Assembly: GCA_003415625.1 (NCBI GenBank)
Contig: PYIU01000003.1
Coordinates: forward strand, 4,402,001 to 4,466,000
Source of the DNA: Aquanectria penicillioides
Taxonomy: Eukaryota > Ascomycota > Sordariomycetes > Hypocreales > Nectriaceae
Length of the DNA: 64,000 nucleotides
Reading direction: 5' to 3'
The notes under the pieces are model-generated. The model searched no databases, was not told the DNA's origin, and saw only the letters and a program-made list of their open reading frames with translations. A program made the translations under genes and the position numbers. Positions 1 to 11,231 of this stretch are shown here, piece by piece. The first letter of the stretch is position 1, and every line of letters starts with the position of its first letter.

Positions 1-2
1 AA

Positions 3-2297
3 GAAGCTTCAGCTGCAAAAACAAGTCCAAGAAAGAAGGTTTGTGGCAGGAAGAAATCCAAAGGAAAGAAGGGTAGGCAATCGCCAAAGAGGAAGAACTC
101 GTCAGCTTCCAATCTTCCCCACGACAGCTATCGCATCATCCAAGACGAGGAAGGGCAGGTGTCAGATTATCTCCTAGCGGTATATGCAACGGCTCAAGAG
201 TGGCTCGATTTGAGATGCTACGTGCAATCTCTCTGGAAAGATGTTGCATACAATGGCTTCCACAGCGCGGTTGCCGGTGCCGTTTCGCTCATGGCTGTGG
301 CTATGATCAAGCGCTCGGGGTTAGCTGTCTTTGTCGATTTCCCCGGCAATGATTCTTACGAAGCTATTATGAACGCAATCCTTCGCGGCAATCTCGACAC
401 AATCCAGGACTCAAATCTTTTTGCTCCAAACCCCACGGACTCGAACAAGGGCACCCCAAACACTGACTCGGGAGAGGCCATTGACGTTAGGGAACAACTC
501 ATGATCTACACCTACACGAGTTTGGTGGACTTTATTGAAGACTTTCGGAAAAATCGAAATCGCAAGCCCACGAAAGCGATGCAAGCCAAACTTGATCGCT
601 GGGACCCGGAATTTAATCTCCAATTCGCGACGAAGGAGCAGAGGCTTGAATGGCGCCGATTGTTCACAATCAATTGGCTATACGACATGGTCAACGTGTA
701 CACATCTCTATGGATGGAAATGAAGGGAAAAGTTAGTGATCTTGGAACCGTTGACTGGGCTGGAATGCGTCACTCACCTCATTGCAATCGAATGTGGGGG
801 TTGGCTGACTTCGCGGGCGACATCACTCAACTCGCGTGCCACAAACAAGGCACTGCTATTGGTTCAAAGATCATGCCCCATCACGTCTTCCAGCTTCAAT
901 GCATGGTAGACTCGCTGAGCGTCTCAAGAGGCTGGTGCTTGGATCATCTGGGACAACACGTTCTCGACTCTCCGGCAATAGCTTTCCATCCGAGACGGGA
1001 CGCGAACATGTTTTTGCATGGCCATCCCAAATATCGCAGCAGGGGATTCATCAACAGCTCGGTGGCCCTGAGGGAATCCCTGGAGAACAACTTGAATCAA
1101 TTTGGACTTGCTCCCAATTACGAGAGACTTATCTCGATGCTCAGAGTTGTTGAGTATCGAGTTTCAGCTGGTTTGGGGAGAGTAATACCCCGACCAATGT
1201 GCGACGCGGTATCAGCGGTGCCATCTCGATTCAGTCCTCGGAACCCCCATGGGCTGTGGGACAACTCTCCGCTTCTCTCCGGTACTTGCTTGATGGAGGC
1301 GTTGGAATTCTCATACCGCTTCGGGTTACAAGTATGGGATCAGACTCCTCAGCCCCTGATAGTTCTCCACCTCCACAACATGTTGGTGAAGAATGGTCAT
1401 ATTGAACGGCCAATTAGCCTCTATCAGACTGTACAGGAGATGTTTCGTGAGGATATCTATTGCGAAGGGGAGATCCCCAAATCAGAGTTCCAGACCGCCC
1501 TCGAACGCCGTTCTATGGAACTAATTTCTTACCACTCCTCGACGGGTTTTGAAGCCCTCAAGAAAAGCGCCCAAAGATCTGGAGATATCCAACATAAGAT
1601 TGACCTCAGTGCGAACTTGGTTTTCAAGAAGAAGACCAATTTGCTGCTTTATCGCGAATCGGATTGGAATGTTGATCGCATCTCGATTTTTGATTTGGCT
1701 TGGGACACACCGTTGTTCTGGAGACAGTTTTCGCGGCTTGAGCACAACATTGATCACAGGACCGGGAAGGCAGGCCCCAAGGTGTCAGAAGTCATCGAGC
1801 ATTTGAAATCAATTGGGGTAGTCGAGGAAGAAATCCTGTCTCGGTGTCGTTCCCGGGGAGGAGGCGGGTCGGGGCCTGTGGATGGATTGACGCCGGGTCG
1901 GGATCTTGGGCCGGCACAGGGGATCCTCGGAGAACAAGTTGGTCGGCTTCGCAACTCGGGCGGCGGCGCGCTCACGGGGCGTGCGCTCCTTGACTTGGTC
2001 AAAGAAGACGTTTCGCGGGATGTGGTGGGGCCTCGTCCAACATCGGGCATCAATTATTTGTTAGCGACTTGGATTTTTATTCAGGACAGCTCTAGGCTGG
2101 AGAATTATCTGTCCTGTATTGGATGCAAATCCTACGGCGTGAAAGGGTGCGGATTTAGAAGTTACGCTCTCGTCCAGGGACTCCAACGTTGCCCAAAGTC
2201 GACGGCGATGGCGAAGCAAGAGAAGAAAATTGCGGAAGTTTTGGAATGTGGCCGATTTGAGTTTCAGGAGCTGATCTATTGGGACACACCTTCCTGA
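3..2297 (+). CDS. DUF6604-like protein, 5' end cut by window edge
   Basis: The reading frame is open from base 3, the left edge, to the TGA at 2295-2297, so the gene is 5'-truncated; at least 765 residues are visible. The first visible part is Lys/Arg-rich (about 20 basic residues in the first 40), followed by a helical segment with LLAVYATAQEW. The overall character (basic linker, helical LLAVY-type block, later RDANMFLHGHP block) resembles large fungal proteins carrying the DUF6604 domain, whose function is unknown. No catalytic motif or membrane segment was recognised. A Gly-rich, low-complexity stretch around residues 615-660 (RGGGGSGPVDG) precedes a Cys-containing tail. An internal GTG at 159 is not the likely start because the frame continues upstream. 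Family assignment is from remembered family character, not a search; an unrelated fungal orphan remains possible. Confidence 0.6.
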   Translation, partial: EASAAKTSPRKKVCGRKKSKGKKGRQSPKRKNSSASNLPHDSYRIIQDEEGQVSDYLLAVYATAQEWLDLRCYVQSLWKDVAYNGFHSAVAGAVSLMAVAMIKRSGLAVFVDFPGNDSYEAIMNAILRGNLDTIQDSNLFAPNPTDSNKGTPNTDSGEAIDVREQLMIYTYTSLVDFIEDFRKNRNRKPTKAMQAKLDRWDPEFNLQFATKEQRLEWRRLFTINWLYDMVNVYTSLWMEMKGKVSDLGTVDWAGMRHSPHCNRMWGLADFAGDITQLACHKQGTAIGSKIMPHHVFQLQCMVDSLSVSRGWCLDHLGQHVLDSPAIAFHPRRDANMFLHGHPKYRSRGFINSSVALRESLENNLNQFGLAPNYERLISMLRVVEYRVSAGLGRVIPRPMCDAVSAVPSRFSPRNPHGLWDNSPLLSGTCLMEALEFSYRFGLQVWDQTPQPLIVLHLHNMLVKNGHIERPISLYQTVQEMFREDIYCEGEIPKSEFQTALERRSMELISYHSSTGFEALKKSAQRSGDIQHKIDLSANLVFKKKTNLLLYRESDWNVDRISIFDLAWDTPLFWRQFSRLEHNIDHRTGKAGPKVSEVIEHLKSIGVVEEEILSRCRSRGGGGSGPVDGLTPGRDLGPAQGILGEQVGRLRNSGGGALTGRALLDLVKEDVSRDVVGPRPTSGINYLLATWIFIQDSSRLENYLSCIGCKSYGVKGCGFRSYALVQGLQRCPKSTAMAKQEKKIAEVLECGRFEFQELIYWDTPS

Positions 2298-3239
2298 CTT
2301 GGCAGGGCTTCGGAGGTTGTGATGGGAGGCGTGAGGGACATTGTGATGGAGGTGGAGCCGGGAACGTGATGGGATGGGATGGGACAGGGCAGGACCAAAC
2401 AGGGCAAGACCGAGCAGGGTAGATGCCTGCTTTTAAGTTGCTTTGGCAGTGCAATGGCAGGCGCAGGCGCAGGCGCAGGCGTCAGCGCCAGCGCGCGCAA
2501 AAGAGCTTCAGTGTGTTGGTAGGTACCTAGGTATCAGTTTACGTCTATACAGTAATTGAATTGCGAACAATAAGAGTAGAGTTATAAACAAAGCCTTGTC
2601 CGTTCCAGAGATGGTCAACCTCGCCAGCCCTCTTGATGCGCGAGAGACCCAGGATTCATGCAAGAGCCGACAGGGCTGGCTCGTATTGTTTCGCATGAGT
2701 CAAACCGATGGCCATCGACAAGCGACAACCGCGACTTCGGAGAAAAGCTGCAACAAACCATGTCCTCAGGCTTGTCCAGTCCGGTCCCCCCCCATCCCAC
2801 CCGCGTAAATGCGACTCTAGATAAGTAGTTAATAGCAGCAATATTAATAGATGTTGACATCGAAACTGATCGGATTAAAAAAACGCCGCCAGACTAACTC
2901 AGCCCCGTAGGGTTGCATGAAGTAATTTGCCTAGTAACGCAGCATTGCCTCGCGACTTGGCATGTCAGACGCAACTTTCTCCTCAATCACACACAGCCCG
3001 TGTCATCAGTTTATTTCAATGCCGCTTTGAGGCGCCGTTAGTTTCCATCTCCGTGTGCCATCGCCTACCCGGCGTCATTTTACATGCGTTGAGAGGCGCC
3101 AATTCAGCACCTTTCCTCGTGTCCCTCGTGTCCATTACGCAACCCCACCACTCGTCATCACCACTAACACCCAACTTTTACAAGCCATCCTCACCTACAC
3201 ACCAGCCCAAGTACGCAGCCCGCATTGAGCACAGACGCA
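2298..3239. other. Intergenic region, 3' flank of the DUF6604-like gene and promoter of the Zn2Cys6 gene
   Basis: No gene is supported here. It holds G-rich imperfect repeats (GGGAT/GGGACA units, about 2367-2420) and a short tandem run of GCAGGC units at about 2458-2488. The CT-rich stretch after about 3120 is a plausible 5' leader for the transcription factor that starts at 3240. Confidence 0.5.
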
Positions 3240-4924
3240 ATGACGCACATGGCTCCCGCGGCGCCCAAGAAACGGACAAGAGCAAGCACGCCTCGAGTAA
3301 AGACTGGTTGCGGAAACTGCCGGTAAGTGCTGATATCACAGCGTGCCCTCTTGAAAAGCGAGATACAGAGCATCATCTCAAATATGCTTGCAGAAAGAGA
3401 CATGTCAAGTGCGACGAGGCAAAGCCCTACTGTGCGAGGTGTATCCGCGCAGGCTGGAAATGCGACGGCTACCCCTCTACAGCTCCTCCCGACGAAACCC
3501 TCCTCCAGGAGCCTTCGGGACAGGTCGTGAGGGTCTCGAAATCACCTCCGTTGACTATCTCGTCCTATTCCTTGCCATTCAAGATCCCCGGCAGCCAGAA
3601 AGACCGACAGATGCTGCACTACTTTTGCACCCAGGGCTCCTCAGACATCTCAGGCTTCGTCGACTCGAAATTCTGGAGCCAAACAATACTTCAGAATAGC
3701 TATCAAGAGCCCGTGGTGCGCCAAGCCTTGGTCGCTCTGAGCTCGCTGCATCTCAATTTCACCACTTCCGATTCGCCCGATACGCAGATGGTGCCTGTTG
3801 AATCGCTACAGCAGCATGGGAAAGCCCTCCGCATGCTGTCTAAGCGGCTGGAAACGGGTGGCCCAGATGCCCTGAAGGTGGCGCTCCTCTGCTGCGTGCT
3901 CTTCTTCTGCTTCGAGTCTACTGTGGGCAACAGCCCGGCGGCCTTGCAGCATCTTGCCAGAGGGCTGGAGATTTTGTCATCAAACCAAGAAAGAATTAGA
4001 AAGGCGGACGATGACGTAGACGCAATCGCGAACATCCTTGCGCAGTTTGACCTCCAGGCTACTCTATTTGACGATGATCGACCGCCGTTCTTGGTGCTCA
4101 CCACCACCCAGGAACAACACGCTGGGATTGTCCAGTCCCCCGAGATTCCCTTCACTACCATTGAAGAGGCTCGGATGATGCTTGACAAGCTACAGAACTG
4201 GCTTTTCCATATCCTAATACACAACATCGATTACAAAAACCATTCCCTTGAGCAGATCCCCATAGCTATTCTTGAAGCAAAAGCCAACCTTGAGCGAGAG
4301 TACTACCAATGGCTTCAAAAGTTCTCCCACACCGTTATGAACCCGGGCCCTGAGCAGTCCCTTTCCGCAATCCACACTCTCTTGATTCACCACCGATCCA
4401 CTCTCATGGTCTTGAGGGCCAACCTCCCAAATGATGATACCGTCTTTGGAGCCTCCCCAAATCCCGACGCCGAAGAAATCCTTGGCTTTGCAGAAGGGAT
4501 CTTAAAATGCCTCCAAGAGAAAAACGCGACAGCAAAAACGGCCAAGAACCCTCGCCGAAACCTCGCATCCGACACTGGCATCATCGCTCCTTTGTCGATG
4601 CTGGCAATCAAGTGCGCCGACGAGTCCATCTGCCAAAGGGCAACGGAGCTGCTGACCGTGTCCGAGAGGCAAGAGGGCCTGTACGATACCACGACTATGC
4701 TCACCATTGTCGAGCACCTCAGCGAGGTCAAAAGGCAAAGAGAGCTGGCTGCCGAGACGAAGGGCCTCATGCTTGTTGAGCCGAAATCGCTCGAGTTCTG
4801 GACTGAAGACATAATCGACGGGGCGCCATCCGACTTTATCATGAAAGGGGGCCCTGCACCTAGAACCGTGCTGCATCTAGGTCCTCCTGCTGGTTCTTCT
4901 GCTGAGTTTATCCACATGTTCTAA
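3240..4924 (+). CDS. Zn(2)-C6 fungal transcription factor
   Basis: Predicted nuclear DNA-binding regulator of about 537 residues. Exon 1 is 3240-3322, intron 3323-3393 (GTAAGT donor, TTGCAG acceptor), exon 2 is 3394-4924. Splicing joins GCGNCR to KRHVKCDE, giving a complete binuclear cluster with Cys spacing CX2CX6C, then CX2CX6C (YCARCIRAGWKCDGY) at about residues 23-52. An unspliced frame starting at 2927 lacks the first two cysteines, which is why the spliced start (MTHMAPAAPKKR) is preferred. The basic stretch PKKRTR before the cluster could serve nuclear import. The remaining 480 residues resemble the helical Fungal_trans_2-type middle region (KIPGSQKDRQMLHYFCTQ and following). The target pathway cannot be inferred: the adjacent protease gene is dead and the next genes are housekeeping. 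Confidence 0.9.
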
Positions 4925-5129
4925 TGGAAAGGAAAACGAGGTTGCCCAAGCGAGCTCTAGATACCAATTTAGCAAATTACAGAGACGCAATGATACAATG
5001 AATGTACAGTCCCAAAAACAATTTTTTTTAAATAAAACAAATATCAGGTCATAAACTTCATCAATACTGTTCAAGTTTGAAATGCTACTCTTCGCAAGTT
5101 GGAATGGTCGTCGTCGTCGAGGTCATGTC

Positions 5130-6382
5130 TCAGGAGCTCGACGTTCGAGATGCAAAGCGCATCTCATCCTTGCAAAGATCATACACAGACACGACGTTTG
5201 TCAGAAAAGGGTCGCCAAGGAAGTTGACCTCGACGCCCAAGTTGCCAGCCGAGGGGACAATCAGAGAGCAACAAGCCCCGATTGACTCGTCGAATCGGAT
5301 CAAGTCCGTCGCCTCGTGCCAAAAGGTGTGCTTGTCGATAGTGACACCAAGCTGCGGAGCCGCGGTGTTGCAGTCGACAACGTAAACGCCCAAGTCCTTG
5401 TTGAACCTGGCAGGGGGCTCGAACGCGGCGTTGATTTCGTCCACAAGCTCGATAAGAAGCTCGATAGCCAGGTTGCCCGTGTCAACGACGGCCTAGAACC
5501 TGGTCGAGTTGGTGCTGAGAGCTGACTTGGACGCCTTGCTTGCACCCCAAGTCATCGAGTCCATGGTCAACGTCATAAGTGTGATCTCGGGCTAGCCATT
5601 TCTATAGAGTTCTTTGGGGATACTGTCTGTAATCTCGACCGGCGCCGTGGCCCAATCGTCGCTGTGGGATACGGGGGGAAGCTCGTCAAAGCCAATCCAA
5701 CCACTAGGGCTCTTCGTGACGTTGGGGAGAGGTCGTTCGAGAGCGACGGCATACCATGTGTTGTCGATGAGATTCTGCTTGTACATGCCCACAAAGGCCG
5801 GGTCGTATACGGCTCGGTTGGTGAGCAACGCTTCAGTACTGTTGGAATTGTTCAACCCATAATGGGCTGAAGTCAGTGTCGGATAGCCTAGGCCAAGAAT
5901 GCCGCTGATTAGGCCGTCTCCCACGTCGTTGGTGCGGTCCACGATTCCAACCTTCAGCCCTGGAACGGTGATGCCACCAACAGTGACGTTTGAAACACCA
6001 ACCTTTCCTAGGGATATTCCCGTGCCGTATTTGACACCAAAGGTTTGGTTCTGGATGTATTCAAAATCCTCTGGCTCCTCCCAAGGGGATGCCCAGTTGC
6101 ACTCCCCAGAAGGAAGTTCAGCGTTGTTGTTTTTGCTAATGCAGTGATACCCGGCCCTGACAACCAGGTGTCACTGCTGCCGGTGTCGACCAAAAGGAAA
6201 AAGGACTGGTCGTCAAATTGAACCTCGGCATCGAACCAGTGGGAATTCATGGTAGAGATAAGGGGGGCAGTGTTCTTTTGCTGCTTGGAGTCTCCATGAC
6301 GGGCGTGGCGACGAATAAGGGCAGTGCCGGCCGATGTGATTGAGACGGTCGTGGCCACAAGAACAATGATGTTGAATTTCAT
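5130..6382 (-). pseudogene. Secreted aspartic protease (pepsin A1 family), inactivated
   Basis: Reads on the minus strand from ATG at 6382 to a stop at 5130. It begins with a hydrophobic signal-peptide-like segment (MKFNIIVLVATTVSITSAG). Both active-site motifs of pepsin-type proteases are visible: VDTGSSDTW near residue 65 and VVDTGN in the C-terminal lobe, with GILGLGYP between. Three lesions break it. (1) A net one-base loss near 6150-6157, just after DTGSSDTW: the next 70 codons with clear homology (GYHCISKN, VKYGTGISLGKVGVSN, VGIVDRTND) lie in another frame. (2) In-frame TAG at about 5592. (3) In-frame TAG shortly before VVDTGN, near 5490. Both TAGs are consistent with former CAG codons. 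With three lesions this is a true pseudogene rather than a sequencing slip. The intact gene would have encoded a secreted or surface acid protease of about 417 residues. Confidence 0.85.
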
Positions 6383-8720
6383 AGTTGAGGAGGTCGGGCA
6401 CAGTGAGGGAGGTCTTTTATATTAGAGTCTTGACAGCCGTTTAATTGCTAGTGTCTTGATGCCACCTCAATAAACGGGACATCCTGAATGCTATAAATCT
6501 CCGCGCTCTTGCATGACGAGATATCCATTTCGCTCAAAGCAGCAACTATTCCGTCCAACGACTATTTCCTCATTGGCTTCGCCGTCAGTTGGCGATCTAG
6601 TAGTGGTGATGACGGTGGCCCAGCTCGACTCAGCCTGAAAAGTACCTTTCGGCTTCAATGGAAGAGCTTGTGGCTCAACTGGTGGATGCGAGACCGAGTA
6701 TTTTGGTTCGCCCTCTCGTCAATTTTCAGAATCTAGTTCCTTGCCCGCAGGCTTGCAACACCTCAATGTGGAGATGACGACGAGACATGATTGGCGGTGT
6801 CGACAATTTCCAAATACCCCAGGCTCAATAGAAATATGTCCGAATTGCACATATGCGCGGCATTCTTTTTGGATTCCAGACAACAGCAGACGGATCTTCC
6901 AACGGCCCGTCTGCTTAGAGTAGGGGTAGTCTTGCGTTTATGACGTTGAAAACGCCATAAATTCAGTCAAGATCGACCTCTCTCATTCTCTCTTTTTTTG
7001 CACTGACCCTCTTGGCTAGATTCGTGGATGGACGACTCGTCTGTTTTTCAAGAGACATTTGCAGCCACGCTTGTTTACGTGGTTTAATCAGGCCGGCCGC
7101 GTCCTCACATCGCCAAGCCCTCTTCGAACAGTGATGCCTGGAGCAAATATTTCGGTCAAAGGGTATCAACAGAAAGACCGCGCCTTGCTGACGTAGCCGG
7201 TTCGACGGGGAGTTGCCAAACCCGGTCATGTTTACTTGTGCCACCATCAGCTCGATACTACACTCGGTATTAACAGATAGGTTATCACCATCCTTCGTTT
7301 CGTGTTCTATGCAAACCATATGGTGTTTCCTTTTACGGTGGTGTATCGTGTCCTGGGAATGAGACACGAAGGATCGTCTTCGTGTTACGAGTGTATTGTG
7401 TAAGTAGGTTTGTTGATGTTGGTTGCCACCACCAACGACGGCGGAGAAGACGGGTGAAAAAGAAAATCGTCGCCGCCGTCGCTGTTATCGAGACGCATGC
7501 ACCTGCAGGGAAATGGAGAAGGCAGACGCGAAATGGGAAATGCGTCTAGTGCTTGCAAATTGGCGTCGATGCTGGGGAGCGGAGACGATCGTACGAGATG
7601 CAATGTCTAAGAGTATTGCGGTTTGGGATATTGCCTGTTTTGCTTTTTACCCCAAAAAGTCATTTCCCTCTATCGTGCGAAGCCGGATTAATTTGGCGGT
7701 GCCTGGGTTTCGTCCAAGGCTGCAAGGGAATTGATGCTTACTTTTCTACCAGTATTTTTTTTCACCGAGGTCAGTCATGAGGATATACAAGTGCCCCCAA
7801 AAAAAAACACCATGTTGATTTGCATGAAATTCCCATTTCCTTTGCAGTCCGTGTCACTGATTAGTTTATCGTTGTAAAAAGAGTCACGGCGGGATGGGAG
7901 AGCCCTTGTGTGTATGAACTGGATAGTATGCGACGAGAACACCACCATCATCCGCTGCCGAGGTTAGTATATACGGCCTTCAGCGATGATTGCACACAGC
8001 AGGGCTTGTTAGCGGCACCCAAGAACGCGCCGGACCCCCGCTACCCCGCTATAAAAAAAAAGTGCCCCAGCACAGCCAGCGCATCGCCGGAGCCTGCCCA
8101 GTGAGCGGCCTGGAGCAGGGCGGGCAAGGGTGGATAGATGAGATGGTCTCTTTTTTTTTTATTTTTTTTTTATATTTTTTTTTTAGGGGACCTCAGCCTT
8201 GATGCAATGAGTGGCAGCTCTGAAATGTGTTCTGCAGCCTGCCTGCCGGTGGAGCATGGTCACTAACACGAATGCATTTGCGGGCTGGAGGTGCCCTTCC
8301 AGCGGGTTCACCCCTGCGTCCTAGCGCTGCAAACGCCCAGAAGCGTCGCATGATGCTCTGCCGTAGGCCCCAGGCCGCAGTCAACCCACCAACCCCGGCA
8401 ATGGATCGTGCGAGAGTCTCCATCTCCATCTCCATCAGCCCTCGATGGTCGGGCTCATGATTGGCGAATCCAACGAGACTTGATTGTCCCTCACAGTCGC
8501 CATCCCTCACAGCTCGGGTTGGTGACGTCTCTATTTCCTTTTTTTTTTTTGCTTTCTTTTCGAACCTTCCGTTTATCCATCCATCGTCCCCCACGCAGAG
8601 AGCGAATGCGATCTGTTGTCCTCCTCGGAGAGTTGGAACCTCTTCCGTCCCTCAACTAACACCACCACCACCACCACCATCACCATTCGACCTCACCCCC
8701 CTCCAAGATTCCTACCCACC
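6383..8720. other. Intergenic region upstream of the J-protein gene
   Basis: About 2.3 kb without a supported gene. It contains several T-runs, notably around 8148-8185 and 8539-8550, and pyrimidine-rich sequence with CAC/CCA repeats just before the ATG at 8721, consistent with a long fungal 5' leader. ORFs here (for example 6963-7367 minus) show no recognisable motif. Confidence 0.5.
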
Positions 8721-11231
8721 ATGGCCGACTCGGGAAGTCGTCGCGGAAGCCTCCGCGTTCCTCGAGTTCGCCCCAACGCCGGGACAACCAGAAACTCATC
8801 CGTCCGCAACTCGGGCGCATTTGACGATGTTCGGCAGCCCTCCGGTCCCCCGGCCGCAGCGCATTCTCTCCGCGCCGCCTCCTCCCGCTTCTCGCTCAAC
8901 GAGCAATTCGCCGCCACTCGCCAAGAGTACGAGCTCTGGGACGACGATGCTAGCTCCATCTATGAGCGTGTCACCATCGCCTCCGAGGCGGGCGACACCG
9001 ACGTCACCGACCGCATCCTCGTCAGCTCCGCCGACGGCTTTGGGCTCGTCCACGATGTCGACAGCGCCGGCCGTAGTTCCGACTTCCTCGACTGGGACTA
9101 TTACGACATCCTCTGTCTTCCCCGAGACACCGGGAGCCTCTCGCAAGACCAGATCCGCCGCGCATACTACCGCCTGTTCCTCCTCTTCTACCCCGACAGC
9201 TACCCCGAGCACCTCCGGCCCATCGCCCGTCTCCAATTCCTCCGCGCCCAAGAAGCCTTCGAGACGCTCATTGACCCCGCCCGCAGAGCGCAGTATGACC
9301 TAGGCCGCGCCATACACGATCAGTCCCTAGGCGAGAACGCAGCATCGTCGTCAAGCTATGACACAGCATTCAAGGAAGCAGTGCGGGACAGGTTACAGAA
9401 TGGCATTCAAACAAGCTCCGATCTGGGCATCCGCCTCGATGCCACTGGCACGGGCACTGGCACTGGGAGCGTGAGGTCCCCATGGGAGCGGGGTTCCACC
9501 ACTCACCCAAGACTACTCGACTTTGCCCTAAGCCAGTCTGTATCAGTTGATATCCCCGTCCTCCGCCATGCATTGCAGCCGCAAGTATCACGTCTGGAGC
9601 GCCTCGCCTTGGTAAAGGACAAGGAAAATGAAAAGGGTGCAATAGAAAGTGTTTATCGGCCTACTATCCAGGTGACCACTCCGACACTGACCGTCACGGG
9701 CTCTGCCTATGGTGTTTCTGCAGACCATTTCGCCATCCCAACTGCGCTTCTATATGACCGGTACCAACCACTCCTCCCCTTGGCTATTCCTCGACATCGC
9801 CTCATTCAGATGGTCGAGAACAAGCTCGCCCCATTGGTGACGTTGCGCTATCGACAAGAGTTCTTGAACCGCGCTCCTCCATCTTCACCTGACAAGGTCC
9901 GGTGGGAAAAGACGGCGATAGAAGTAGATACGGATATCCTCCCCGAGTTCTCTCTAACCAGCCGCGTCTATCATCATATGATTCTCCCCAACTTCACGGA
10001 GCCCACCGTTGTCGAGGCCAGCGTTCAGTCCTCGCGCCAGGCTCCACGAAGACTACCTCGCTTCGTCCTCGGCCTACACCAAAACATCTACGATGGAACC
10101 GCCTTCCTCCGCGCCGACAGTGGCGACTGGGTAACGGGGACCAGCGAATCTTGTCGTTACTTTGCAGACTTCTCCAAAATGAATCCTAACATGTTTAGCG
10201 CCGACTTTCCCCTCAAGACAGCCCCGAGCTTAGAGTTGGGATTCCGGACAGGTCCTGTCGTGCGTATTTCTGTTCCTGGATCGTCAGACTCGCCCAACGG
10301 TGAACGGGGAATCAGGGGCCTTGATCACGAGCTCGACAACACCAAAGACGGAACCTGGGCCGTTTCTGCATCGGCTTCTGGCTCCTCTGTTACAGGTTTT
10401 GTGCGATACAGCAAAGATCTGGAGCTTCCTTTCCAGAACCCCTTTTCAGACATCTCAACTCCTCTGCCACCCCCCTCTGCTCGCATAGAAGCAGAGCTGT
10501 GCTCCAACACACTCCAGGACCGGTACCTCGCCCTCCGCAACCTCTGGTCCGTTGGTCGATTCTCTCGCCTGGGTCTCGAGGTTGGTGTTAGCGTACACAA
10601 CCTCCACCTCTCCGTGTACTGGTCTCGCCTTAGCCAGCGCATCAGCCTCCCCGTCCTGATTGCGCCGCAAGACCTCTTCTCTCCGAAGCTCTTCTTCTGG
10701 GCCGGTGCTCTCCCCTTCGTGGGTCTCGCTGCGCTCCAGCTTATCCTTCACCAGCGCCGTGGCCGCGGTTCCAAATATCCCTCCCACAGCCGCCGACAAG
10801 CCCGAGGCGACGTCCGCTCCGCATCAGCCCAAGTGGCTGTGGCTCGTCAACGCTATGAGGCCGACAGCGTCACCGTCCTCCTCGCCCAAGCCGTCGAGGC
10901 CCGCCAGAAGCGGCAGGTATCTCTCGGCGGGTTGGTAATCCTCAGTGCAAAGTACGGCGTGCCTGACGACGCCGGCAACCTCGCCGGCGAGCTTGTCGCC
11001 GACGTCACCATTGCCGTAGCTGCCCTCATCGACGACTCCTCCAGTAACACAGGACCAGGGCTCGTCATCCCCAGCAGCGTCCGCAAGAGCCGCATCCCTG
11101 GCTTCTGGGACCCAGCGCCTGGCCACGAGAAGATTCTCCGTGTCCACTACACCATCCGGGGCGTCGAGGGAACCGCCGAGGTTCGCGGGCGAGAAGAGCT
11201 CATCCTACCCCCGACGCCTACAAAATTATGA
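8721..11231 (+). CDS. DNAJC11-type J-like protein (mitochondrial membrane organisation family)
   Basis: Single-exon gene of 836 residues. The ATG at 8721 sits in a strong context (CCCACCATGGCC); the frame is open 105 nt further upstream but without a better start. A J-like domain lies at about residues 127-195 (WDYYDILCLPRD, QIRRAYYRLFLLFYPD, AQEAFETLIDPARRAQYD). The diagnostic HPD tripeptide reads YPD, so the His needed to stimulate Hsp70 ATPase is absent. The middle is a long beta-rich region, then a hydrophobic segment near residue 660 (LFFWAGALPFVGLAALQLIL). The C-terminus (VSLGGLVILSAKYG, IPGFWDPAPGHEK, LRVHYTIRG) matches DUF3395, the C-terminal domain of DNAJC11. Known DNAJC11 associates with the mitochondrial outer membrane and MICOS; a similar place here is inference. 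A TGTGTG repeat is encoded near 9450. Confidence 0.85.
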   Translation: MADSGSRRGSLRVPRVRPNAGTTRNSSVRNSGAFDDVRQPSGPPAAAHSLRAASSRFSLNEQFAATRQEYELWDDDASSIYERVTIASEAGDTDVTDRILVSSADGFGLVHDVDSAGRSSDFLDWDYYDILCLPRDTGSLSQDQIRRAYYRLFLLFYPDSYPEHLRPIARLQFLRAQEAFETLIDPARRAQYDLGRAIHDQSLGENAASSSSYDTAFKEAVRDRLQNGIQTSSDLGIRLDATGTGTGTGSVRSPWERGSTTHPRLLDFALSQSVSVDIPVLRHALQPQVSRLERLALVKDKENEKGAIESVYRPTIQVTTPTLTVTGSAYGVSADHFAIPTALLYDRYQPLLPLAIPRHRLIQMVENKLAPLVTLRYRQEFLNRAPPSSPDKVRWEKTAIEVDTDILPEFSLTSRVYHHMILPNFTEPTVVEASVQSSRQAPRRLPRFVLGLHQNIYDGTAFLRADSGDWVTGTSESCRYFADFSKMNPNMFSADFPLKTAPSLELGFRTGPVVRISVPGSSDSPNGERGIRGLDHELDNTKDGTWAVSASASGSSVTGFVRYSKDLELPFQNPFSDISTPLPPPSARIEAELCSNTLQDRYLALRNLWSVGRFSRLGLEVGVSVHNLHLSVYWSRLSQRISLPVLIAPQDLFSPKLFFWAGALPFVGLAALQLILHQRRGRGSKYPSHSRRQARGDVRSASAQVAVARQRYEADSVTVLLAQAVEARQKRQVSLGGLVILSAKYGVPDDAGNLAGELVADVTIAVAALIDDSSSNTGPGLVIPSSVRKSRIPGFWDPAPGHEKILRVHYTIRGVEGTAEVRGREELILPPTPTKL

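Noticed and set aside
2927..3393. Unspliced N-terminal extension of the Zn2Cys6 protein
   Set aside because: It lacks the first two cysteines of the cluster; the spliced exon at 3240-3322 restores the complete motif in the correct frame.
8461..9303. 280-codon Ser/Thr/Pro-rich frame overlapping the J-protein start
   Set aside because: Alternative frame of GC-rich coding sequence; the overlapping frame has the J-like and DUF3395 domains.
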